Shown here piece after piece: positions 27,510-37,444 of a DNA stretch of 64,000 bases (its first letter is position 1; every line of letters begins with the position of its first letter). Made by a program: the position numbers and the translations under genes. Below the pieces are notes generated by a model that saw only the letters and a list, made by a program, of their open reading frames with translations, did not search any database and was not told the DNA's origin. Source of the stretch: Streptomyces olivoverticillatus (lineage in GTDB: Bacteria; Actinomycetota; Actinomycetes; Streptomycetales; Streptomycetaceae); NCBI RefSeq assembly GCF_014203555.1, contig NZ_JACHJH010000003.1, positions 518,899 to 582,898 on the forward strand, given 5' to 3'.

Positions 27510-29144
27510 ATGACGGCCGTGGACTACAACCTCGCGGATCTCTTCGAGTCGGTCGTGGGCATGGTGCCCGGCAGACAGGCGCTGGTCCACCTCGCCCTGC
27601 CCGGGGACGGCGCCGAGCGCAGGCTGACGTACGCGCAGCTCGACGCGGCGGCGGACCGGCTCGCCGGGCACCTGTACGACAGCGGAGTCCGGCCGGGCGC
27701 GCACGTGGGGCTGCACCTCTACAACGGCGTCGAGTACCTGCAGTCCCTCTTCGCGTGCCTGAAGATCCGGGCCGTCCCCGTCAACGTCAACTACCGGTAC
27801 GTGGAGGACGAGCTGGCCTACCTCTACGACGACGCGGACCTGGTGGCGCTGGTCTTCGACGCCTCCTTCACCGCGCGGGTGGCGGCGGCCCTGCCACGGG
27901 CGCCCCAGCTGCGCCACCTGGTCCGGGTGGGCACCGCCCCGGCGTCCGCGCCCGAGCCGCACATCGCGCCCGTCGCCTTCGCCGAGGCCGAGGCTTCCGG
28001 CCCGGCCGGGCGGGCGGCCGGCCGGCGCTCCGGCGACGACCGCATCGTCATCTACACCGGCGGCACCACCGGGCTGCCCAAGGGCGTGGTGTGGCGGCAG
28101 GAGGACCTCTTCTTCTCCGGCCTCGGCGGCGGCGCACCCACCGGGGAGCCGGTGAAGCGGCCGGGCGAGCTGGCCGAGCGGGTCGCCGCGGGCGGCGAGG
28201 GGCTGGTCTTCTTCCCGACCGCGCCGCTGATGCACGGCACCTCCATGCTGACCGCCCTGATCGCCTTCGGCTACGGCCAGCGGATCGTCCTGCACCGCAA
28301 GTACGCACCCGAGGAGGTGCTGCGGACATTCGCCCGGGAGCGGGTCACCTGCGTCTCGCTGGTGGGGGACGCGATGCTGCGGCCACTGCTGGACGCGCTC
28401 GAAGGGCCGATGCGCGGTACGGACTGCTCGTCGCTGCTGAGCGTGAGCAGCTCCGGGGCGATCCTCTCGGAGAGCGTCCGCGCCCAGTTCGCACGGCTGC
28501 TGCCCTCGGTGGCGCTGCTGAACAACTTCGGCTCCTCGGAGTCCGGCTTCAACGGCACCGCCACGGGCGAGCCCGGCACCGGCTTCCGGCTGCGGGTCAA
28601 CGACCGTACGTCCGTGGTGGACCCGGTCACCCACCGGCCGGTGGAGCCCGGTGCGGTGGGCCGGATCGCCCAGCGCGGCCATGTGCCGCTCGGCTACCAC
28701 AACGACCCCCGCAAGACCGCCGAAACGTTCTTCCAGAGGGGCGGCGAGCGGTGGGTGCTGCTCGGGGACATGGCGACCGTCGATGCCGACGGCATGGTCA
28801 CCGTCCTCGGGCGCGGCTCGCAGTGCATCAACACCGGGGGCGAGAAGGTCTTCCCGGAGGAGGTCGAGCAGGTGCTCAAGGGGCACCCCGCCGTCTACGA
28901 CGTGCTGGTCGCGGGCGTGCCGGACGCCCGCTGGGGACAGCGCGTCACGGCCGTCGTCCAGCCGCGCGAGGGGGCGGACCCGCCGACCCTGGCCGTGCTC
29001 CAGGCGCACTGCCGGGCCCACCTCGCGGGCTACAAGGTGCCGCGCAGCGTCGTCCTGGCCGCGTGCATCCGGCGCTCGCCGAGCGGCAAGGCGGACTACC
29101 GCTGGGCGCGGGCGGTGGCCGAGGCGCCCGACGCCCCGGAGTGA
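27510..29144 (+). CDS. Acyl-CoA synthetase (ANL superfamily), 544 aa
   Basis: AMP-forming acid-CoA ligase. Adenylation motif IYTGGTTGLPKGVVW, a second core motif NNFGSSESG, WVLLGDMATVDADG with the ribose-binding Asp, hinge GRGSQCINTGGEKVFPEEVE, and catalytic Lys in SPSGKADYRW near the C-terminus. It resembles the FadD enzymes of steroid and fatty-acid catabolism more than acetyl-CoA synthetase. ATG at 27510 (a GTG at 27519 is close). Divergent from the crotonase operon and sharing its operator, so probably the activating step of that pathway. Confidence 0.9.
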   Translation: MTAVDYNLADLFESVVGMVPGRQALVHLALPGDGAERRLTYAQLDAAADRLAGHLYDSGVRPGAHVGLHLYNGVEYLQSLFACLKIRAVPVNVNYRYVEDELAYLYDDADLVALVFDASFTARVAAALPRAPQLRHLVRVGTAPASAPEPHIAPVAFAEAEASGPAGRAAGRRSGDDRIVIYTGGTTGLPKGVVWRQEDLFFSGLGGGAPTGEPVKRPGELAERVAAGGEGLVFFPTAPLMHGTSMLTALIAFGYGQRIVLHRKYAPEEVLRTFARERVTCVSLVGDAMLRPLLDALEGPMRGTDCSSLLSVSSSGAILSESVRAQFARLLPSVALLNNFGSSESGFNGTATGEPGTGFRLRVNDRTSVVDPVTHRPVEPGAVGRIAQRGHVPLGYHNDPRKTAETFFQRGGERWVLLGDMATVDADGMVTVLGRGSQCINTGGEKVFPEEVEQVLKGHPAVYDVLVAGVPDARWGQRVTAVVQPREGADPPTLAVLQAHCRAHLAGYKVPRSVVLAACIRRSPSGKADYRWARAVAEAPDAPE

Positions 29145-29340
29145 GGGCGCGCCGAGCCCGTGACATCATGCCGCTCGCGGCTCTTCCGGCGCCCGCGGCT
29201 TTGCCGTGTCTTGACGGACGGGACACCTCGTGTGCGGCAAGTGGACACGGCGGCCTTCGCAGGCGTTGGGGCGGTGGTGGCCGCGGCGCCCTTCACTGAG
29301 TCCGCCGTGCGATCCCCGCCCCCCTGTCCTAGGAGACGCC

Positions 29341-31269
29341 TTGACCCCCTTGTCCCGTCGTGGATTCCTCGGCGCGGCCGCCGGCGGCAGTGCCGCCGCG
29401 GCCCTCGGCGCACTGCCCTCCTCCCTCCAGCAGGCCATGGCCGCCACCGGTGGCGGCGGCACCCTGGACGACGTCGCACACGTCGTGATCTTCATGCAGG
29501 AGAACCGGTCCTTCGACCACTACTTCGGCACGCTCAAGGGCGTACGCGGCTTCGCCGACCGTTCCCTGCTGCGCTTCCCGGGCGGCTCGGACGTCCTGCG
29601 TCAGACCAGACTGGGCCCGCTGGGCGGTGGTGTCCTGATGCCCTGGCACCTGGACCCGGCCACCACCGACGCCCAGCGCGTCCGCGACCTCGACCACGGC
29701 TGGTCCGGCACGCACAGCGCCTGGAACGGCGGCAGATACAACAACTGGATACCGGCCAAGTCCGCCTGGACCATGGGCTACTACACACGGGCCGACATCC
29801 CCTTCCAGTTTGCGCTGGCCGAGGCGTTCACCGTGTGCGACCAGTACTTCTGTTCCGTGCAGGGCCCGACCAACCCCAACCGGCTCTACCAGTGGACCGG
29901 CACGATCGACCCGGGCGGCAAGCAGGGCGGTCCCGTCACGGACAACTCCGAGAAGGGCTACGGCTGGACCACCTACGCCGAGCGGCTGGAGGCGGCGGGC
30001 GTCTCCTGGCGGGTGTACCAGCAGCAGGACAATTACGACGACAATCCGCTGGCCTGGTTCAAGCAGTTCCAGAGCGCGAAGCCCGACTCCTCCCTCTACG
30101 TCAACGGCCTGCAGCGCCGCTCGGCCGACGCCTTCGCCCAAGATGTGGCGGCCGGGACGCTTCCCGCGGTCAGCTGGGTCGTCGCACCCGAGAAGCAGTC
30201 CGAGCACCCCGCCTACCCGCCCGCGTACGGCGCGGACTTCACGGCCAAGTACGTGCTGGAGGCACTGGCCGCGCACCCGGAGGTGTGGGCGAAGACGGTC
30301 GTCTTCCTCAACTTCGACGAGAACGACGGCTTCTTCGACCACGTGGCCCCGCCCGTGCCGCCCGCCGGCACCCCGGACGAGTTCGTCGGCGGCGCCCCGA
30401 TCGGGCTCGGCCCGCGCGTGCCCATGACCGTGGTCTCCCCGTGGAGCCGGGGCGGCCACGTCCACTCCGAGGTGCTCGACCACACCTCTCCCCTGCGGTT
30501 CCTGGAGAACTGGACGGGCGTGAAGGAGCCGAACATCTCCGCCTGGCGGCGCACGGTCTGCGGCGACCTCATGAGCGCCTTCGACTTCGACTCGAAGAAC
30601 GTCTCCTTCCCCGCGCTGCCCGACACCGCGGCCCTCGTCGCCGCCTGCGACCGGCAGGACGGGCTGCCCGACGCCACCCCGCCGGCCTCCGCGCCCCGCC
30701 CCGTCCAGGAGCCGGGCACCCGCCCCTCCCGCGGCACGGGCTACGGCTTCGACACCACCTCATGGACGGACACCGCCACCAACCGCGTGTGGTTCAAGGT
30801 GGTCAACACCGGGACGCTGGGCGCCGGTTTCACCGCCTATACGGTCAACTACCGGGCGTACGGGGCGTGGCACTACACCGTGCCGGCCGGCGGCAGTGCC
30901 AGCGACTACTTCAGCGCCCTGACCTACGGCGGCGGCAAGTACGACATCGACCTGCACGGGCCCGACGGCTATCTGCGCGGCTTCAAGGGGGACGTCCGCA
31001 CCTGGAAGGACGCCGCCAAGGGCCATCCGGAGGCGGCCCTCTCCCCCGACCCCGCCGCGCCGGGCACGCTGCGCCTGACGCTGACCAACGCGGGCGGCGC
31101 CCCGGTGGTGTTCACCGTCTCCGACGGCGGAGAGACCACCACCGTCGCGGCAGGCGACAGCGCCCGTCTGACGCTCACCGCCGGGCCGGACGGCTCCTAC
31201 GACGTCAGCGTCACGGCCGACGTGGGCGACGGCTTCGAGCGCCGCTTCGCGGGCCGTACGTACGCCTGA
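29341..31269 (+). CDS. Tat-exported phospholipase C (phosphocholine-specific type), 642 aa
   Basis: TTG start with AGGAGA five bases upstream; the protein opens with a twin-arginine signal (SRRGFLGAAAGGSAAAALGALP). The catalytic domain has HVVIFMQENRSFDHYFGTLKGV, the Thr/Asn/Asp metal-centre motif of this alkaline-phosphatase-like family, and NFDENDGFFDHVAPP. Two C-terminal DUF756-like beta domains (~455-640) are typical of Gram-positive/actinobacterial PLCs. It should hydrolyse phosphatidylcholine or sphingomyelin outside the cell. Monocistronic. Confidence 0.92.
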   Translation: MTPLSRRGFLGAAAGGSAAAALGALPSSLQQAMAATGGGGTLDDVAHVVIFMQENRSFDHYFGTLKGVRGFADRSLLRFPGGSDVLRQTRLGPLGGGVLMPWHLDPATTDAQRVRDLDHGWSGTHSAWNGGRYNNWIPAKSAWTMGYYTRADIPFQFALAEAFTVCDQYFCSVQGPTNPNRLYQWTGTIDPGGKQGGPVTDNSEKGYGWTTYAERLEAAGVSWRVYQQQDNYDDNPLAWFKQFQSAKPDSSLYVNGLQRRSADAFAQDVAAGTLPAVSWVVAPEKQSEHPAYPPAYGADFTAKYVLEALAAHPEVWAKTVVFLNFDENDGFFDHVAPPVPPAGTPDEFVGGAPIGLGPRVPMTVVSPWSRGGHVHSEVLDHTSPLRFLENWTGVKEPNISAWRRTVCGDLMSAFDFDSKNVSFPALPDTAALVAACDRQDGLPDATPPASAPRPVQEPGTRPSRGTGYGFDTTSWTDTATNRVWFKVVNTGTLGAGFTAYTVNYRAYGAWHYTVPAGGSASDYFSALTYGGGKYDIDLHGPDGYLRGFKGDVRTWKDAAKGHPEAALSPDPAAPGTLRLTLTNAGGAPVVFTVSDGGETTTVAAGDSARLTLTAGPDGSYDVSVTADVGDGFERRFAGRTYA

Positions 31270-31385
31270 CGGCCGGCCGACCCGTACCGGCCCGTGCCGC
31301 GGAGGAGTACGCGCGGACGATGGTCACTCGTTCGGGTGTCTTGACGGCCGCCCCGCCCTGCTGGTTTGTTTGATCCCGAGCGAAA

Positions 31386-31403
31386 CGACCGAATGATCGG
31401 TCG
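31386..31403. promoter_or_regulatory. TetR/PaaR-like operator CGACCGA-ATGA-TCGGTCG upstream of paaK
   Basis: Perfect 7-bp inverted repeat with a 4-bp spacer, 29-46 bp before the paaK start codon. Known PaaR operators in actinobacteria are ACCG/CGGT dyads, so this looks like a phenylacetate-type repressor site; the assignment is inference. Confidence 0.6.
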
Positions 31404-31431
31404 GGCGATGGATACGGGGCGGAGGCATGCC

Positions 31432-32732
<1,301 letters not shown>

Positions 32733-32736
<4 letters not shown>

Positions 32737-33302
32737 GCGCCGGCGCGACGCGCCCGCCACTCGTGCCGCAGCATCGCGTAGACGTAGTCCTCGCGCCAGG
32801 CGCCCTTGAAGATCCCCGTGTCGATGAAGTGCGCCTCGCGACGCATACCCATCCGCTCCATGAGCCGGGCCGAAGCACTGTTCCCGGCATGACAGCGCCC
32901 GATGATCCGGTGCAGGCCCAGCTCGTCGAAACCGAGCCGCAGAGCCGCCGAGGCGGCCTCCGTCGCCAGACCCTTGCCCTGGTAATCGGGGTTGAAGACG
33001 CAGCCGATCTCCCCCTGGCGGTCTTCCTCGCCGAGCCACACCAGCTCCACCTGGCCGATGACCTTGCCGTGGTCCGGCGAGACCACCGCCAGGCTGAGGC
33101 AGTCGCCCTCCTCGGCCAGTTGGACCTCGCCGGCCATCTGGTCGACGGCCTCCTGGGACTGCCGGCGGTCGCGTGGTTCCCACCGCATATAGCGGGCCAC
33201 CACGGGCCGGCGCTGGTAGGCCCAGACGTCCTCGACGTCCTCGGAGGTGAAGGGACGCAGCAGCAGGCGCTCGGTGGACAGGGGTTCGGTAATGCGCAGC
33301 AT
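32733..33302 (-). CDS. GNAT-family N-acetyltransferase (RimJ/RimL-like), 189 aa
   Basis: N-terminal TERLLLRPFTSEDVEDVW and the acetyl-CoA loop PDYQGKGLATEAASAALRLGFDELGLHRI are characteristic of RimJ/RimL-type acetyltransferases; NSASARLMERMGM completes the fold. Substrate unknown: protein N-termini, small amines and antibiotics are all possible in this family. ATG at 33302. Convergent with paaK, sharing the last 4 bases. Confidence 0.9.
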
Positions 33303-33516
33303 CGGGCGACCTTATAGGCGCCCTGCGGACCGGGCCACGGCATTTTTCCTTGCCGAACCGGAGCCGGCCGACGGTCAGTCCAGGGTGGTGGGGCACCGGG
33401 TCGTTCCACGGCGCGCCCGGACCCCGTTGCGTCTTGGCCCGGGGGTGGTGACACCCTCCCTCTGGGGCCGAGGGCAGAAGTCCGTACGGCCGTACAGGAG
33501 AGGACGGTTCCATCCC

Positions 33517-34218
33517 ATGACTGGTGTGCACTCCCCGTCGGGCCCGGGCGCCGGGCGAATCGGCCGCCGCGGCGTGCTGGCCGGGCTGGCCGCGGCCGCC
33601 CCGCTGCTGCTGGCCGGGTGCGGCGGGCACCACGACAAGCGGGCGCAGGCCGCCTCACCGTCGCCCTCCGGCCCCGCCGCGGACGCCACCATCGTGATCA
33701 TCAGGCATGGGGAGAAGCCCGACGGCGATCACCCCGGCATGGACGAGAGCGGCAAACGGGACAAGAAGTCGCTGACTCAACGAGGGTGGGACCGGGCGAA
33801 CGCCCTGCCGCGGCTCTTCCCGCCCGCGTCGGGCGAGCCCGCCGCCGGCGTTCTGCCGCGCCCCGCCGTCATCTTCGCCGCCGCCGACCAGGGCCCCCAC
33901 GCGGGCGCGCACCGCATGCGGCAGACCGTCACCCCGCTGGCGAAGCAACTGAAGCTGGAGGTGGACACCTCCATAGCCGAAGGCCAGGAGGACAAGCTGG
34001 CCGCGGCCGCCCTGGCGGCGCACCGGACCGTGCTGATCAGCTGGGAGCACTCCCGGATCCCGGACATCGTCAAGGCACTCGGCGCCGAGCGCGCGCCGGG
34101 GGTGCCCACGTCCTGGCCCAACCGCTTCGACCTGGTGTGGGTGTTCACCCGCCGGCACGGGGACTGGTCCTTCCGGTCGGTGCCGCAGCACTTGCTGAGC
34201 GGGGACGCGGCGGCGTAG
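33517..34218 (+). CDS. Histidine-phosphatase-like lipoprotein, probable Tat substrate, 233 aa
   Basis: Twin arginine (IGRRGVLAGL) then a lipobox (LLLAGC) and a Gly/His/Lys linker, so an exported lipoprotein. The mature domain opens with IVIIRHGEKPDG, the RHG catalytic motif of the phosphoglycerate-mutase-like superfamily, followed by RMRQTVTPLAKQL and a late VLISWEHSRIPDI with the second His. The target is unknown; an extracytoplasmic phosphoesterase is likely. ATG at 33517 with AGGAGAGGA upstream and a GTACGGCCGTAC palindrome (33484-33495) directly before that. Confidence 0.82.
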   Translation: MTGVHSPSGPGAGRIGRRGVLAGLAAAAPLLLAGCGGHHDKRAQAASPSPSGPAADATIVIIRHGEKPDGDHPGMDESGKRDKKSLTQRGWDRANALPRLFPPASGEPAAGVLPRPAVIFAAADQGPHAGAHRMRQTVTPLAKQLKLEVDTSIAEGQEDKLAAAALAAHRTVLISWEHSRIPDIVKALGAERAPGVPTSWPNRFDLVWVFTRRHGDWSFRSVPQHLLSGDAAA

Positions 34219-34350
34219 CAGCGGCAGGCGCGCGAACGCCCGCCCGGCGCACTGGATTTCTCACGGCACCCGTCCACACTGGCGAGCAGCACCCCGTTTC
34301 CGGGCCGGCCGGCCCGGGATCGTCGGCATCGGCGGAAGGGACACCAGACC

Positions 34351-35220
34351 ATGTGCCGGTTGTTCGGCCTGAGCAGTGCGCCGCAGCGTACGCGCGCCAC
34401 CTTCTGGCTGCTGGACGCCCCCGACAGCCTCAGCCGTCAAAGCCACCGCGACCCCGACGGGACGGGGCTCGGGTACTTCGACCCCGACGGCACCCCGCAC
34501 GTGCACAAGGCGCCCATCGCCGCCTACGACGACCGGTCGTTCGCCGAAGAGGCCAGGCAGGTGGAGTCCGCCACCTTCCTCGCCCACATCCGCTTCGCCT
34601 CCACGGGCGGCCTCAAGGCTCGCAACACCCATCCCTTCGAGCAGGACGGGGGGCTCTTCGCCCACAACGGCGTCATCGAAGGCCTCGACCGGCTCGAAGC
34701 GCGGCTGGGCCCGGACAGGGCCTCGGTCGAAGGGGACACCGACTCCGAGCGGTTCTTCGCCCTCGTCACCCGTGAGACCAGAGCGCACGGCGGTGACATC
34801 ACCGCCGGGATCGAGCACGCCGCGCAGTGGATCGCGCGCAATCTACCGGTCTACTCCCTCAATCTCGTCCTCACCACCCGGGACGAGTTGTGGGCTCTGC
34901 GCTATCCCGAGACACACGAGCTGTATGTGCTGCGGCGCGCGGCCGGCGGTCATCACGGCACCCGGCACCTGGACCACAGCGGCACCGCCGGCCGTATGCG
35001 CGTCCACTCCCCCGACCTCACCGACGTACCCGCCGTCGTCGTCGCCAGCGAGGCCATGGACGACAATCCCCACTGGGAATCGATGGCGCCGGGCGAGCTT
35101 CTCCACGTCGGGCCGGACCTCGGCATCACCCGCCGGACCGCCCTCCCCGACGAGCCGGCGCACCGGCTCACCCTCGACGACCTGCGCCCCGAAGCGGCGG
35201 CTTCCCAACAGCCCGCCTGA
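34351..35220 (+). CDS. Class II glutamine amidotransferase-like Ntn hydrolase, 289 aa
   Basis: Starts MCRLFG, with Cys2 as the Ntn nucleophile after removal of Met. The GATase_4/YafJ-type features follow: DPDGTGLGYF, FLAHIRFASTGG, NTHPFEQDGGLFAHNGVIEG, and EGDTDSERFFAL. The family hydrolyses glutamine or gamma-glutamyl compounds. No synthetase partner is adjacent, so a stand-alone amidohydrolase is more likely than ammonia channelling. ATG at 34351; GGAAGGGA about 10 nt upstream. Confidence 0.9.
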   Translation: MCRLFGLSSAPQRTRATFWLLDAPDSLSRQSHRDPDGTGLGYFDPDGTPHVHKAPIAAYDDRSFAEEARQVESATFLAHIRFASTGGLKARNTHPFEQDGGLFAHNGVIEGLDRLEARLGPDRASVEGDTDSERFFALVTRETRAHGGDITAGIEHAAQWIARNLPVYSLNLVLTTRDELWALRYPETHELYVLRRAAGGHHGTRHLDHSGTAGRMRVHSPDLTDVPAVVVASEAMDDNPHWESMAPGELLHVGPDLGITRRTALPDEPAHRLTLDDLRPEAAASQQPA

Positions 35221-35304
35221 GCGCGGCAGCCCGCGGTCCTTGCCGTCCCCACGGCACCGTGCGGCCGTCACCCGACCACACCGCCTCCCGCACCTATTTT
35301 CATC

Positions 35305-35322
35305 GTCTACAGTGCCGTAGAC
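35305..35322. promoter_or_regulatory. Inverted repeat GTCTAC-AGTGCC-GTAGAC (BlaI/CopY-like)
   Basis: Perfect 6-bp arms with a 6-bp spacer, 112 bp before the COG4705 membrane-protein gene. TCTAC/GTAGA dyads of this width resemble BlaI/MecI/CopY-class operators; no repressor gene of that class is in the window. Confidence 0.45.
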
Positions 35323-35433
35323 ATTGACCGGCCGATCACCCCCGCTTCGACGGAACCGGGGTGGCCGAACCATGTCCTGACGGCGTATATCGGGCAGTTA
35401 CGGCGCAACGGCGCCGGGAGGAGCGGGGCGACC

Positions 35434-36282
35434 ATGACACAGCCAGGCGGCGGGGCGACGACCGAGTGGGCACGAGCGGCATCGGGCCCGGAGCATGCCC
35501 GCCACGGCCGATCCGGGGCGGGGTGGAGCAAGGTCCCGGAGGTCGCGGCCCTGTTCTGGATCGTCAAGGTGCTCACCACCGGCATGGGCGAGACCGCTTC
35601 GGACTACCTGGGCCGCACGCTCGGCCCGATACCGGCCGGGGCCGTGGGGCTCGTGGGCATAGCGACCCTGCTGACGATGCAGTTCCGCGCGGACCGCTAC
35701 CGGCCGTGGATCTACTGGTCGGCGATCGTCATGGTCAGCGTGTTCGGCACCATGGCCGCCGACGTCTTCCACGTCGTGGCCGGAGTCCCGTACACCGTCT
35801 CGACCGTGATGTTCTGCGCCGCTCTGGCCGGCGTCCTGACGGCCTGGTACGTCAGCGAGAAGACGCTGTCGATCCACAGCATCCGCACCCGCCGCCGCGA
35901 GACCTTCTACTGGACGACGGTGCTCACCACCTTCGCGCTCGGCACCGCGATCGGCGACCTCACGGCCGGCACCCTGCACCTGGGATACCTCTCGTCCGGC
36001 ATCCTCTTCGCCGTCGCCATCGCCGCGCCCGCGCTGTCCGGCCGCTTCGCCTGGCTGAGCCCGGTGGCCGCCTTCTGGTCCGCCTACATCCTCACCCGCC
36101 CGCTCGGGGCATCCTTCGCCGACTGGATGGGCGTGCCCGCCGGGCGCGGCGGCGTCGGCTGGGGTACGGGGCCGGTCACCCTGGCGCTCCTGGTACCGAT
36201 CATCGCCCTCGTCAGCTACCTGGCGGTCAGCCGCAAGGACACCCCGGCGGAGCAGCGGACGGCCGCCGGCGCCGTCGGCTAG
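35434..36282 (+). CDS. COG4705-like integral membrane protein, 282 aa
   Basis: Seven to eight hydrophobic helices after a polar ~30-residue N-terminus. The conserved opening KVPEVAALFWIVKVLTTGMGETASDYL, and a second similar unit TFYWTTVLTTFALGTAIGDLTA, indicate an internal repeat with conserved polar residues in the membrane, as in the COG4705 family. Transport of a small solute or ion is plausible; no function is established to my knowledge. ATG at 35434 with GGGAGGAG upstream. Possibly controlled by the GTCTAC/GTAGAC dyad. Confidence 0.78.
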   Translation: MTQPGGGATTEWARAASGPEHARHGRSGAGWSKVPEVAALFWIVKVLTTGMGETASDYLGRTLGPIPAGAVGLVGIATLLTMQFRADRYRPWIYWSAIVMVSVFGTMAADVFHVVAGVPYTVSTVMFCAALAGVLTAWYVSEKTLSIHSIRTRRRETFYWTTVLTTFALGTAIGDLTAGTLHLGYLSSGILFAVAIAAPALSGRFAWLSPVAAFWSAYILTRPLGASFADWMGVPAGRGGVGWGTGPVTLALLVPIIALVSYLAVSRKDTPAEQRTAAGAVG

Positions 36283-36600
36283 CGGACGAAGACGGCCGAA
36301 GGCGAACACAGTACAGCCCCCGGAGAGCCTCCCCACCGATCCTTGAACCTCAGTCGTCGCTGACGTTCCGGTCTCGATACGTGCTCCTCCGGGGGCCTAG
36401 CCAGTTGCCGAGATGGGGGTCACTCGGGCCGATGGACGTCTCCACCGACGGTGCGGCTCTCACCGGTTGGCTGGTGTAATGACGAGTCTCCTCCTTATTT
36501 GTCCAGAGTCAAGAGGTATGTCGGAAATGCGGTGACGCAGGGGCGCAGGCGTTGCCGTTGAGTGACGCCTGCCGCTGTTTCCGCAGGTCAAGGTAGGTAC
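36283..36600. other. Intergenic region with a long-range stem
   Basis: About 320 bp between convergent genes without a supportable ORF. It contains GCCCCCGGAG (36316-36325) and its exact complement CTCCGGGGGC (36387-36396), extendable to about 13 pairs with one bulge, enclosing 61 nt. This may be a terminator, a small structured RNA or a relic of a mobile repeat. The right half is less GC-rich than the genes around it. Confidence 0.4.
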
Positions 36601-37233
36601 TCAGCTCACCCCGCGAGGGCGGAACTGGATGCTGATCCGGGGGCCGACGGGCCGTGCCGTCTTGGGGATCGCGTGGTCCCATGTGCGCTGGCAGGTGCCG
36701 CCCATGACGATCAGGTCCCCGTGCCCCAACGGCTGCCGCACGCGCGGGGCGCCACCGCCGCGCGGCCTGAGCAGCAGGGGGCGCGGCTCGCCGAGGGAGA
36801 GGATCGCGACCATCGTGTTCTCCTCGGCGCCGCGGCCGATGCGGTCGCCGTGCCAGGCGACGCTGTCGCGGCCGTCGCGGTAGAGGCAGAGGCCGAGGGT
36901 GCGGAACGGCTCGCCGAGCTCCTCGGCGTAGTGCGCACTCAGCGCGTCCCGGGCGGCCGCCAGTACGGGGTGCGGGGGTGCGTCGGCCTCCCCGTAGTGG
37001 GCGAGGAGCCGTGGGACCGCCACCACGTTGGCGTACATGTGCCGGCGCTCAGCGCGCCACGGCACCGTCTCCGCCAAGGCCTCGAAGAGGAGGTCGGCGC
37101 CGCCCAGCCAGCCGGGCAGGACGTCGATCCAGGCGCCGTGCGTGAGCATCGTCCGACGGGCCTCGGCCAGTGGGCGCCGCAGGCCCACGTCGTCCGCCAC
37201 GTCGAAGAGCGAACCCTGAAGCTGTACTGCCAT
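36601..37233 (-). CDS. AlkB-like 2-oxoglutarate/Fe(II) dioxygenase, 210 aa
   Basis: AlkB superfamily: SVAWHGDRIG gives the iron-binding HxD, RTWDHAIPK the distal His, and GPRISIQFR the 2-oxoglutarate-binding Arg. LCLYRDGRDSV is the nucleotide-recognition region. Predicted to remove methyl groups from alkylated DNA/RNA bases. I start at ATG 37233 (MAVQLQGSLF), matching the usual N-terminus; the ribosome site is weak. Monocistronic, divergent from the penicillin-acylase gene. Confidence 0.9.
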   Translation of the reverse strand: MAVQLQGSLFDVADDVGLRRPLAEARRTMLTHGAWIDVLPGWLGGADLLFEALAETVPWRAERRHMYANVVAVPRLLAHYGEADAPPHPVLAAARDALSAHYAEELGEPFRTLGLCLYRDGRDSVAWHGDRIGRGAEENTMVAILSLGEPRPLLLRPRGGGAPRVRQPLGHGDLIVMGGTCQRTWDHAIPKTARPVGPRISIQFRPRGVS

Positions 37234-37444
37234 GCGGCCAGCGTACGCCACTTATAGAACATATGAACGAATGAAGCCGCGCGGCACCCCGATGGCCCAT
37301 CCAGGCCGCCCGGTGTCGGGGAGGGCCGTAGCGTCGGCTTCGGCGGCCGGGTACGACGAGGGCGTCCGGCCACTGAACCTTCTTGCAGACTGCAGGCGTC
37401 ATCAACGTCAACTGCTGTCTCTCGCATGCCTTTTGGAGGACACG

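Noticed and set aside
33484..33495. Palindrome GTACGGCCGTAC before the histidine-phosphatase lipoprotein gene
   Set aside because: Perfect but short, made of frequent GTAC/GGCC steps and with no second copy in the window; not enough to call an operator.
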